From Verrucomicrobiia bacterium (GTDB taxonomy: Bacteria > Verrucomicrobiota > Verrucomicrobiia > Limisphaerales > CAIMTB01): a DNA stretch of 64,000 bases. Both the position numbers and the translations under genes were made by a program. Positions 53,136-62,900 of the stretch are shown here, one piece after another. The stretch covers positions 1-64,000 of the forward strand of contig JAHCBA010000002.1 in NCBI GenBank assembly GCA_019634625.1, read 5' to 3'. The first letter of the stretch is position 1. Each line of letters opens with the position of its first letter. Under the pieces are notes generated by a model. It was not told the DNA's origin. It made no database searches and saw nothing but the letters and a program-made list of their open reading frames with translations.

Positions 53136-56100
53136 TTTGGCGATATCGACGGAGCGCTGTTTGATCACGGAGGCGCCGCCGCGATCTTCGAGGCAGGCGG
53201 CCCAGTGGACTTCGCCCATGCCGGGTTTGAGCAGGTCCTGGAGGAACACCGGCCGGTCCACGATGACCGGTGCGGCGTCCCCGACCCGGAAGGAGATGGT
53301 AAGTCCGGTGGGGGGATGGAGCAGGTAGTTGGGAATGAGCTGGCCCGGGCCGAAGGTCTCGGCGTACTGGTTCACCGGCACCTGGTTCTTCTCGATGGCC
53401 TGGCCCAGGGAATCGGTGATGACCTGGCCGTGCCGGGCGTAGAAGGTCACCCGGGTGCCTTCGGGCACCTCGATGAACCGGGGCCGGTTCTGGATCTCCT
53501 GGCGGAGCGCAGGGTCGGTTTCGGTCCGGTTGTACGGGAATTCGCCGTGGCCGGAGAGGACGGTCTGCGCCTGGCCGGCATTCTCCGCCTCGCGCCGCTG
53601 CGCATTCCTGAGGAAGCCCTTCACGCCCCTGTGCGCCACCATCGCCCGTTCGGGTTCGAGTCCGGTCGGATCCCGGTAGGTCAGCGGGTTGTTGAGGACG
53701 AAGGCGTAGGCGTTCAGCGACTGGGGATTGCCGAGGAACTCCGCCCGTCGCCCCGGATCGAGAGCCGACGGTTCGGCGTAGAGGGGATCGGGCGAAACGA
53801 ACCGCCCCACTTCCACCGCGACCTGGCGCGCCTCGAAGGCGTGCAGGTCCGCTTCGGCCTCCTTGCCGTTGAACCCGAACGGGGTCGCCACCGCGAGATC
53901 GCGCCGCACCCGGCGCACCTCCCCGAACGGATGGTAATCGATTTCCTCCACCAACCGCCCGAGCGCGTCGGTGACCCCGATCACCGAACCGAGAGGGTCC
54001 GCATGGAGATACCGCCAGCGCGCCGGGTCCTGGGCGGGCGTGGCCGGAGGCGTGCCCCGGACGAAGGCCGCGGCGCCCTGGGGCAGAAAGCGGGGGAACG
54101 GTCCGTCGGCGGGCGGCGCCCCCTCGTCGTTCCAACGCGCCACCCAGCGCTGACCGGACGTCTCGAACCGCCAGACGGATGTCCCGTTCCATCCAGCGGC
54201 GTCGAGGTCGATCGGAGCCAGTGCGGCGGCCCCCGCGAAGCCCTCCGTCGTGGTCCGTCCGGGCTCTTCATGGTCCCCGGCGAACCCATGCAGGATCCAG
54301 GTGAACGCCCGGTTGGCGCGGACCCAGAGAACGGTTCCGGCGGGCAGGCTGAGCGCCGGATTGAGGGCTCCAAACCGGCCCGCCCCGGCCTCCCACACGG
54401 CAATCGCACCGATCCCGGATGCCTCCCCGGTCTGCAAGGTGACGTCGGACGCCGGCAGCTCGACGGCGAGAGTGACGAGGTTCCATCCCTTGGCCAGCCT
54501 CAGGTATTGCCGGCGCGGCCGGGCCGAGAAGGACCCCGTGGTCTGGAGCCGTCGCGATTCGCCGTCGTGGACATACTTGGTCGGAGCTTCGTTCTCGCGG
54601 ACTTCGAAGTGGCGGTTCACTTCGAGGACCACGGACGGTGCCCCTCCGGTGCCGTTGGTGTCCGTGCCGCGCGGTTCGCGATGCCGGCTGACGCGCCGGT
54701 CGGCGTGGTCATAGGTGTACAGGTACCGTTCCCGGGGCGTCTCGATGCCCACGAGCCGATTGCGGAAGTCCCAGCGGTACGCCGTGTCGCCGCGCCGGAC
54801 CAGGTTCCCGTTGGGGTCGTACTCCAGGGTCAGTGCGGGTCCGGTGTCGGGTCGGATCTCCGTCAGGGCATGGGGCCCCGGATGCGCGGGATCGGCCCCA
54901 ACCCGGCCGCTCGATCCACGCGCCCCACCGTGGTGCAGCGTGCCGGGGCTGGAACTGCCCTCCGTTCCCGGAGTCGAAGGAGGCGTCGCCGTTCGGGCGA
55001 TGAGATTCCCGATGCGGTCGTAGCGGAACCCCATCGTCCCGTCCGGTGATTGTCCGTCCGCGCCGCCGCGATACATGACTTCCGTGAGCCGATGCCGGTC
55101 GTCGTAGGTGAACTCGCGGGTCCGGCCTGGCGAAGCGGAACCTTCCCCAACGGGGGAGGAACGCCGATCGTCGATTCCCACCACGTTGCCGGTGCCGTCG
55201 AGTCGGAAGGCCAGATCGAAGAACGGCACCGCCCCGGGCTCGCCGGGGACCGTGCGGCTGGACCGGAGACGCAGTCGCGCGTCGTAGGTGTGGGTGGTGC
55301 TCACCCCGTTGCCGAAGGCGACGCGGGCCGGCAGGTCGGCGGCGTTGTAATCCTCCACCCGGTACACCACGCCCGCCGTCTCGCCGCGGATTGTCTCCAG
55401 CAACCGGCGCTCGTTGTAGCCAAAATCGACGGCGTCGTTGTCCGGGTACACCAGCCGGGTCAGCCGGTCGAGGGCATCGTGCTCGAACCGTGTGAGGAAC
55501 GGGACCAGTTCCCCGTGGAGCGGATCCCGCACCCGCTTGAGCAGCCAGGTCGTGCGCCCGCGGTCGTCGTAGGATCGGTGTTCCTCGCCGGAAAGATCCC
55601 AAACGCTCGCGAGCTTGCCGCGGGTGTTGGCGGGAACGCCCCCGGTGTCCGCGCCCGGAAACGAGGCCGGCCCATCGTGGAAGTACACCACCTCCGGCCG
55701 GTTCTCCGCGGTGATGGGCAGCGCGGGATCGTAGCGGAAGCCGGCCGGAAACGGCAGGTCGTCATCGAGGTCATCCTCCGTCCGCATCCGGTTGGCACCA
55801 TCGTAGGTGTAGCGCGTCTCCCGGCCGGACGCGTCGCGGGTGCGGACCCGGTTCGAGGCGGCGTCGTATTCGAACTCCGTCCGGCCCCGATCGGGATCGT
55901 CGAGGAGGACCAGACGTCGCAGCCCGTCGTAGGCGTACCGTTTCACGTTGCCCAGGGCGTCCTCGATGCGGACGAGCTGGTCGTTGGCGTCGTAGGTGTG
56001 TCGCGTGGTCCAGGTGCGCAGGGTGGGATCGGGACCCGCCCCCTTCGGATCAACGGGCGCCGTCGAGGTGCCGTCGTCGTTCAAGCGGGTGATCTCCTCG

Positions 56101-59100
56101 ACGCGCACCAGGCGTCCGAGTCCGTCGGTGTCATGAACCACCGCCGTGTCGCGATGGGGCGAGGTCGGCGCGGTGGCGTTCTCGTCGATGAACCGGGTGG
56201 CCAGCGGCGTGTACGCGCGGCGACGTTGAGTGCCGTCGGGATGGGTTACCGAAAGTTCGCGCAGGGTGGCGTCCCAGGCGTGCGTGGTGCGGGGCGCCTC
56301 ATCGAGACCAAGGATCCGCTCGACACCTTCCTCCTCGAACCGTCCGGTCCAGCCCGGCGCGTCGAGGGATTCCCAGGCCAGCCGCGCCTCGAGAGTCGCG
56401 CCTTCCACCTGGCTGAAGAACGGATTGAGCCGGGCGGCGATTCCCTGTCGTGCATTGAACCGGACGGCGTCCCGCACCACCACCCGCGCCGGGCCTCCGG
56501 GCGTGGCCGGCTCGGCTTCCAACCGGGTCTGGCGCGGACGGCCGAGTCCATCGAAGTACTGTCGCGCCCATGGATACGCCGCATCGTCCGTGAGCCCCGG
56601 TGGGGCGTCCGGCGCGACATCCAGACGGCGGGTCTCGACGAAGTTCACCCGCCGGCTGGCGTCCGTTCCGGCGGCTTCTCCGTGCCCGGGCAGGGGAACC
56701 GGCACCGCCACGCCATAACTGAACACGCTGGTTGGCCGGTCGGCGGCGTCGCCCGGTTTGAAGATGCGCACCAGACGCGCCAGGGCGTCGTGTTCGTACC
56801 GCGTGCGATGCCCGTTGAAGTCCGTCGAGCTGCTCACCACACCGAACCCCTCGTCGTGGCCGGCTTCGAAGATCAGGGGCTCCGAACCGCCTCCGACATG
56901 GAGCGTTTCCCGAACCGGGTACGACCGGAAGCGGGGATCGAAGGTGACTTCGCGCCCATGCCCGGCCGACAGATCGAGGATGCCGCCCGGGGCGACGGCC
57001 AGGGGATCGAGACTCCACACCCGGTTGCCGAAGGCATCGTACCGGTACCGGGCCGCCTCGACGAACGCCTCGGGCCGGTCCGGATGCACCCATTCCCGGC
57101 GCAGCGTGAGAAGGCCGGCCGTCACCGAACCCGGGTTCGATCCGGAGAACGTCGGGTCGTCGTAGAAGGATTCCGAGCGCGAGAGGACATGGCCCGCGAG
57201 GTCGGTCGTCTCGATGCGGTGGGGGAACCGCACGAGCCAGTCGCGGGTGTTGATCGCGTGGGTCGCCTTCACGATGCGCTCGTCCCCCAGCGCCGAGGGA
57301 TCGTCGCCCTCGACGACTCCGAACTGCGCCTCGAGCGTGGCATTGCCGTAGGCATCGAACTCGAACCGCGTCCGGATCGTGCGCGGCGGACCGCTCCCCA
57401 GTTCGCGGACGATCCGGGTGCGCTCGACCGGCGCCACGTGGGTCACGGGCACGCCGTTGGTTCCGAGGTGGAGAACCCGTGGCGGATCGGTCCACACGGT
57501 CGCCTCCTCCCAGAACACCGCGCCGTCCTCCGTCTCGTGCGATTCGCGCAACAGCCGTCCCTTGCGCCCGGCGAACCCGCGTCCGGTGTCGAACTCGGAC
57601 CGCACCACCAGGGTGGGCGCACCGGCATCGCCCACCCTCCGTTCCTCGACCCTTGCGAAGCCCCGGAACTCCCGTTCCGCCGCGTCGTAATAGCCGTCCC
57701 CGTAGCGGTACTCGGTGACATACGCGTCCCCGAGCGAATCCTCGGTGACCACCCGGGCGACGAGGTTCATCGAGAACGGCAGCGGATCGTTCCAGGGCCG
57801 GCCGACCCCGGCATCCTCCAGGGCGTACCGGGTCGAGGTCCGGTACTCGATGCGGGTGACGCGCCCGATCCCGTTGTCGATGCGGGTCAGGAGATTGGCG
57901 GCAGGCACACACCCGAGGCGTTCCCCGAGATCCACGGCGAGCAGGCGCGGTTCGGAATCGCTGTCGGCATACACCAGGTCGGCGGTGCCGTTTCCGTTCA
58001 GGTCCGCCCAGCGCACCGTCGGCGCGAGACCCTGCCCCACGGGCATCCCGGTGACCACGCGACGCGGTCCGAAGGTGCCGTTGCCGTGGTTCAACCAGAA
58101 CCACAACTGCCCGGGCGCGGCGCGTTCGAGCACCAGGTCGGCCAGGCCGTCCCCCGTGACGTCCTCGAGCCGCGCCCGACCGACCTGGACGTCATCGAGG
58201 GGTCCGTCGGGAATGGGCATGACGACGGGCGCGGCGAACCGGCCGTGGCCGAGTCCGGCAGTGACCTGCACGGACGCCGGGCGCACCCGGGCGACATCCA
58301 TCACGCCGTCGCCGTTGAGGTCCGCCAGATGAACGCCGGAGGCCTCGAAGTCGAACCCGTGCTCCTGCGCCACCGTGACCGGGCGGCTGAAACGTCCGCC
58401 CCCCCGATTGAACCAGATCCGGTAATCCGCGCCCCCGGCGTGGGGGAGGCTTTGCACGATGTCCATGCGCCGGTCGAAATCGAGATCCGCCGTCCGCACC
58501 CCCGGCGTGTCGAAGGGGGCGGGCGGCGGTGCATCCGTCAGGCTCATCGCCTGTCTGGGCCCCCATCCGGCCCGGCCATCGTTCGCGTAGTACCAGACCT
58601 CGCCCCCGGCACTGCGATGCACCAGGTCGGCGAGTCCGTCGCCATTCATGTCGGCCAGGTGCACGGGTTCCCCGAAGGAACCCAGATCGAGATTCCATGC
58701 CCGCCCGTCCGCGACGGCCACTTCCACCGGCGGATGCCAGCGGACGAAGGTTCCCGCGTCCGACCCGACCGGACCGGCATTGAGATGAACGCGGTGCGCG
58801 CCGCCGCCGGGGACGGTGCGAAGGAGGTCCGGCAGGCCGTCGCCGTTGAGATCGACGAACTCCACCGAGGGATCGTCCACGGCGCGCGGCGGTTCCCCGA
58901 TGCCCCCGATCCAGTGTCCCGCGGCCGAGACGGTGTCCGGAAGCTCGCACGAGGTGTACTCGAAGGTCGCCGGGGGAAGCGCCGTGACGCCGTCGGCGCC
59001 GACCATCTGCACGGAGGCCAGGAGCGATCCCGGGAAGCGGTCGGGCCGGACCGGCCGGTAGCCGAGTTCATAACGCCGCACCAACCGGTCCGGGGTGCCG

Positions 59101-59984
59101 TCGCCATTGAAGTCGCCCTCGAGTTGTCCGGGGACCGGCTGCGATCCGGCGCCCTGCGTGCCCACGACGACGGAACGCAGGCGGCGCCCGGTGCGGACCA
59201 GGAACCCGGCGCGTCCGTCCTCGAACGGGTCGGGCCGGTCCTCGTACTCGAAGCGGACGAAGTGGAAGTGGTCCCAGGGCGGTGCGCCCGGTCCCCAGGC
59301 CATGCCGACGAGGTACCGTTGATGGCGGTTCGCCTCCCCGGGATGCCCGGCCCAGTGCCAGGTCTGGACATTCCCGTGCGGATCGACGCGCCGTTCGAGG
59401 AGCCAGCGAAAGACCCGTCCCGTTTCCGGTTCGGCCACGCGGGCTTCCGGAGTGAGACCGAACTCGATCCGGACACCCTCCGGCAGGGTGGCCTCCCAGC
59501 CGCCGTCGCGCGGGCGGTAGCGGATGAATCCGCCCTCGTTCTCGCGGAACCGGGTGCCGTCGGCGAGGGGCACGAGCTGTTCGCCGGACTCGTCCACGAA
59601 GGCATCGGGTTCGCCGGGTTCATCGATGCCGTCCGGTTCATCGACATAGCGCGGGATGCCGCGGTCGGCGCGCCGCTGGACGTACGGCAACGTGAGGGTC
59701 CAGCCGAACCCGAGCGGCCCGTTGCCCAGGCCGCCTTCGTGATCGAGGCGCAGTTCGGGTCCCGGACCGCCCGGGCCCGGCGGCAGGCGCAGGGGAATGG
59801 CATGCCGGGCGGTGCCGGTGTTGAGGGTCGGTTCGAAGGAGGCGCCGAGGCCTTCGATGGAACCCGGCCCGGCGGGCAGCGAGATGGCGTTGGGTCCGAC
59901 CCCGTTCTTGTCGGCGCCCGCCCCGGGCAGCGTCAGGGCGAGGCAGACGGCGAGGACGGCCGTTCGCGGATCAATGGCCGGCAT
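53121..59984 (-). CDS. Giant secreted SpvB / FG-GAP / TcdB-mid / RHS-repeat protein
   Basis: This is a 2287-residue protein. Its ATG at 59984 overlaps the upstream stop by 14 bases. Signal peptide: TAVLAVCLALTLPGAGA. Domains in order: SpvB-like (about 30-300, LGASFEPTLNTGTARHAIPL); FG-GAP propeller (about 375-665, DLNGDGLPDLLRT and similar); TcdB middle-domain-like segment (about 690-770, RIDNGIGRVTRIEYR); YD/RHS repeats (about 1050-1770); RHS core (about 1990-2110, FNGKEAEADLHAFEAR, GRFVSPDPL, DPTGL); and a C-terminal tip of about 180 residues. The order matches a fused TcB-TcC protein, whose RHS shell encloses a toxin tip. The core motif is divergent (FEARQVAVE where YDARYYD is usual). The tip (VLSGHGEF, VTFYARHGQVITDSLG, YAETFGPGQLIPNYLL, MGEVHWAACLED) resembles a putative-adhesin 'Stv' domain from memory. 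Confidence 0.9.
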   Translation of the reverse strand: MPAIDPRTAVLAVCLALTLPGAGADKNGVGPNAISLPAGPGSIEGLGASFEPTLNTGTARHAIPLRLPPGPGGPGPELRLDHEGGLGNGPLGFGWTLTLPYVQRRADRGIPRYVDEPDGIDEPGEPDAFVDESGEQLVPLADGTRFRENEGGFIRYRPRDGGWEATLPEGVRIEFGLTPEARVAEPETGRVFRWLLERRVDPHGNVQTWHWAGHPGEANRHQRYLVGMAWGPGAPPWDHFHFVRFEYEDRPDPFEDGRAGFLVRTGRRLRSVVVGTQGAGSQPVPGQLEGDFNGDGTPDRLVRRYELGYRPVRPDRFPGSLLASVQMVGADGVTALPPATFEYTSCELPDTVSAAGHWIGGIGEPPRAVDDPSVEFVDLNGDGLPDLLRTVPGGGAHRVHLNAGPVGSDAGTFVRWHPPVEVAVADGRAWNLDLGSFGEPVHLADMNGDGLADLVHRSAGGEVWYYANDGRAGWGPRQAMSLTDAPPPAPFDTPGVRTADLDFDRRMDIVQSLPHAGGADYRIWFNRGGGRFSRPVTVAQEHGFDFEASGVHLADLNGDGVMDVARVRPASVQVTAGLGHGRFAAPVVMPIPDGPLDDVQVGRARLEDVTGDGLADLVLERAAPGQLWFWLNHGNGTFGPRRVVTGMPVGQGLAPTVRWADLNGNGTADLVYADSDSEPRLLAVDLGERLGCVPAANLLTRIDNGIGRVTRIEYRTSTRYALEDAGVGRPWNDPLPFSMNLVARVVTEDSLGDAYVTEYRYGDGYYDAAEREFRGFARVEERRVGDAGAPTLVVRSEFDTGRGFAGRKGRLLRESHETEDGAVFWEEATVWTDPPRVLHLGTNGVPVTHVAPVERTRIVRELGSGPPRTIRTRFEFDAYGNATLEAQFGVVEGDDPSALGDERIVKATHAINTRDWLVRFPHRIETTDLAGHVLSRSESFYDDPTFSGSNPGSVTAGLLTLRREWVHPDRPEAFVEAARYRYDAFGNRVWSLDPLAVAPGGILDLSAGHGREVTFDPRFRSYPVRETLHVGGGSEPLIFEAGHDEGFGVVSSSTDFNGHRTRYEHDALARLVRIFKPGDAADRPTSVFSYGVAVPVPLPGHGEAAGTDASRRVNFVETRRLDVAPDAPPGLTDDAAYPWARQYFDGLGRPRQTRLEAEPATPGGPARVVVRDAVRFNARQGIAARLNPFFSQVEGATLEARLAWESLDAPGWTGRFEEEGVERILGLDEAPRTTHAWDATLRELSVTHPDGTQRRRAYTPLATRFIDENATAPTSPHRDTAVVHDTDGLGRLVRVEEITRLNDDGTSTAPVDPKGAGPDPTLRTWTTRHTYDANDQLVRIEDALGNVKRYAYDGLRRLVLLDDPDRGRTEFEYDAASNRVRTRDASGRETRYTYDGANRMRTEDDLDDDLPFPAGFRYDPALPITAENRPEVVYFHDGPASFPGADTGGVPANTRGKLASVWDLSGEEHRSYDDRGRTTWLLKRVRDPLHGELVPFLTRFEHDALDRLTRLVYPDNDAVDFGYNERRLLETIRGETAGVVYRVEDYNAADLPARVAFGNGVSTTHTYDARLRLRSSRTVPGEPGAVPFFDLAFRLDGTGNVVGIDDRRSSPVGEGSASPGRTREFTYDDRHRLTEVMYRGGADGQSPDGTMGFRYDRIGNLIARTATPPSTPGTEGSSSPGTLHHGGARGSSGRVGADPAHPGPHALTEIRPDTGPALTLEYDPNGNLVRRGDTAYRWDFRNRLVGIETPRERYLYTYDHADRRVSRHREPRGTDTNGTGGAPSVVLEVNRHFEVRENEAPTKYVHDGESRRLQTTGSFSARPRRQYLRLAKGWNLVTLAVELPASDVTLQTGEASGIGAIAVWEAGAGRFGALNPALSLPAGTVLWVRANRAFTWILHGFAGDHEEPGRTTTEGFAGAAALAPIDLDAAGWNGTSVWRFETSGQRWVARWNDEGAPPADGPFPRFLPQGAAAFVRGTPPATPAQDPARWRYLHADPLGSVIGVTDALGRLVEEIDYHPFGEVRRVRRDLAVATPFGFNGKEAEADLHAFEARQVAVEVGRFVSPDPLYAEPSALDPGRRAEFLGNPQSLNAYAFVLNNPLTYRDPTGLEPERAMVAHRGVKGFLRNAQRREAENAGQAQTVLSGHGEFPYNRTETDPALRQEIQNRPRFIEVPEGTRVTFYARHGQVITDSLGQAIEKNQVPVNQYAETFGPGQLIPNYLLHPPTGLTISFRVGDAAPVIVDRPVFLQDLLKPGMGEVHWAACLEDRGGASVIKQRSVDIAKPPEP

Positions 59985-62900
59985 AGGAGTAGGTCTGGAA
60001 GAAGACCTTGATGTCGGTGACGCCGTTGCCGTCGCGGGTGCCGTTGGGCAGCAGGGCGCCCTGGATGAAGCGGGCGAGTCCTTCGTCGCGGTCGGTGTGC
60101 AGCGTTCCGGCCGGGATGATGAGGAGCCACTGGGTGTTCCACACCGAGCGACCGATCAGGCGGCTGTCGTGACTGGTCTCCGACGGAAGGAAGCTGCCGC
60201 TGTCGTGGTAGGCACGGAAGCGGGCGAAGCGGCGCGGTTCCGCGAGATCCCCCACCAGGGAATCGTTCATCGGGATCCAGTCCCGCTGCCCGAGGCTTCC
60301 GGGACTGAGCGGGAACGGCACCGGCAGGGCCTGGTCGAGGATGCGCCATTCGCGGGTGATCCCGCCGTGGGCGGAAGGCGCGCGCAGGATGTCGCTGCCG
60401 GCGGGGACGAGGTACACGCGGGGCGTGTTGATCATGCCGCCGCCGAGGTTGTTGTAGTTCGCGAACCAGACGCCGACGGAGCGGATCTTGGTGGCGAAGT
60501 GGGTCGAGTCGTAGTCGTTGTCGCCACCGCCGGCGGGCCAGCCGAAGAAGTTCTGTCCGAAGTTGACGGTGGTGCCGAAGGGGATCACCAGGCCGGGCTC
60601 GACCGGCAGACTGGGCGTGAAGGGAATGCAGTAGCGGCGGTATTCCGGGACCTCGAGGAGGTTGGGAACCACGTGCTGTTCGAGGGCGCGCCGCCAGTTG
60701 GCCTGCCCCGCGGCGCCCGGTTGCACGCGGAACAGTTCCGAGCGCAGCGAGAAGCGGCCGGTCTCGGTCTGGGGATTGTTGAACCCGAGCTGGCCCTTGA
60801 GGACCAGGTCCCAGTTCCCCTGGAGCCGGGCCAGCGGATCGGCGAGGCCGGGATCGCCGCGACCGTTGCCGGTGAGGGGCTGGCCGTTCTGGATCAGGCC
60901 CAGCGCGCGCGACCGCACGATGGCGTTCATGAACGCCTCGCCCGGTCCGCGCGGATCGTTCGGGGCGAGGGCGGTCTCGAAGTCGTACGCCCGCGCCGCG
61001 AGGTACACGTAGCGGGCCGCCAGGTCGAAGGCGGCCCGGTACTTCTGCAAGGCGTCGTTCCGGAACACCCGGAAGGCCATGTCCTTGTACCGGTGGGCCT
61101 GGACCTGGGCGGCGGTCTGGCGACGGAACCGCAACCGGTCCTCGAGCAGACGCTGGCCGTGCGCGAGCACCGCCGCGTAACGCCCGGCCGATTGCAGGAC
61201 CACTTCGCGGAGGGTGAAGATCTCGAGCCGCACGAGGGCCTCCTGCCGGACCAACTGTTCGAGCAGGGCCACCTGCTGGCGCACCGCCAGTTCGTTGCGG
61301 AGCGTGGTCACCCGGATGCTGGCGAGCTGGTTCGCCTGATCCCGGGCCTGCTGATGCTTCATCTCCTCGAGTTCGGCGTCCTTGGCGTTGGCCTGGTACA
61401 CCTGCGCCGTGAGCGCCCCCAGACCCAGCAACGAACCGCGCGCCACCGAGGTGACGTCATTGGCCAGGCCCACCGCCAGCGGCAGGGCCTCGGCAGTGGC
61501 CTCGGTGATCAGATTGTGAAAGGCCATCAGCGCCATCTGGTTTCGCTGCGACGCCCTCGCCCGCCGCATGCGCTGGTCGAGGTCGCCGACGGTTTCCAGG
61601 GTGTCGTCGTAGATCCGGATCTCCTCGCGATTCACCCGGTGCTGCGCCAGCAGTTGCGCCGCCTGCGCCTCGATCTGGTCGAGCAACGAGCCGTACTCGG
61701 TCACCACGCGCTGGAACCGGGCCCGGGTCTGGAGGAACTCGGACCGTGCCATCTGGATCTCGCCCGGCGCACGGCGGCTGCCGGTCCAGGAGGCGGGTTT
61801 CACCAGTCCAAGCCCGCTGGTCGAGAGATGGAAGGTGACGTGGCGGACCGTCGCCTCGATCTGACCCTGGGGCCCGACCGTGTGGTCCTTCAGATCGACC
61901 GTCAGGGTCTCGGTCGGTGGCGGGCGGATGCCCAGGAGTTCGGAGGCGTCCACGTACTCGAAGTGGTACAGGTCCGGGCCGCTGTACCCGGACGGATAGG
62001 TGCCCGTGGGCCCGATGTCGTCGGAGTACGGATAGCCGAAGACCTCGATCAGGCGGTTCTCGAAGTCCGCCTCGCGATCCTCGACCTGGGCGCGGAAGGT
62101 GCCGACCTGATCGGCCTGCTGGCGCAGGAGCTGGGTGGCGTTGTTGGCGTGGTTGAAGACCGCGATGGCGTTGTTCATGGCCTTCACCGCCCGGTCCTGG
62201 ATCTGCTCGAAATGCGTGCGGCCCTGCGCCACCCCCGCGGGGTCGATGTCGAAGGGCACCACGTTGCGGGCGAGGCCGAGCGGATTGAGCCCGAGATCGG
62301 CCTGGTCCACCTGGCTCTGCACGTCCTGGAAGGCCGCCGCGATCTCGCGCAGTTCGAGAACCGTGGTGCGGTCGATCTTGCGGATGCCGGTGTGCCCGGG
62401 GTTCGGGTCGAGGTCGGGCAGGATGGCGTTGGCCACGACCCAGTCGAAATAGGCGCCCTGTCCCGCGCGGCTGCCCCATTCCGCCAGACCCCAGGCCCGC
62501 TCCGGCCGGGTGTCACGGTAGCCCTGCCATTGTCCCTCGGGATCCTCGACGTAGTGCTGGCGGTAGGTGAGGTTCACGATCTCCGCCCCGGTCTTCGCGC
62601 GTGCCGATGCCGCGGTGGCGAATTTCCGTTCGTCCAGGTAATCCACCGAGACCGGCACCCCGCCGACCAGCACCGCTTCGGCGCGCGGCACCCAGGTGAA
62701 GTGGGGACTGCGCAGGAGCCGGTAGTAGTTCTTGATGGCGGTCAGGTAATGGCCCCAGGCATCGCCGTGGCCCTGGGGATACAGGCGCCTGGCGTCGGAC
62801 TCATCGAGGATCCCGGCGATGTCGCCGTCCTCGTCGCGGATGTTGTAGTTGAGCGCGTAGGCCATCTCGCCGCCGGTCAGGTCGCGGGTGAAGTTCCAGA

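Noticed and set aside
55050..60011. A 1653-codon open frame on the plus strand opposite the RHS gene
   Set aside because: It is a mirror of the minus-strand gene in high-GC DNA. Its translation is Arg/Gly/Pro/His-rich without domains, while the opposite strand has clear SpvB, FG-GAP and RHS motifs.
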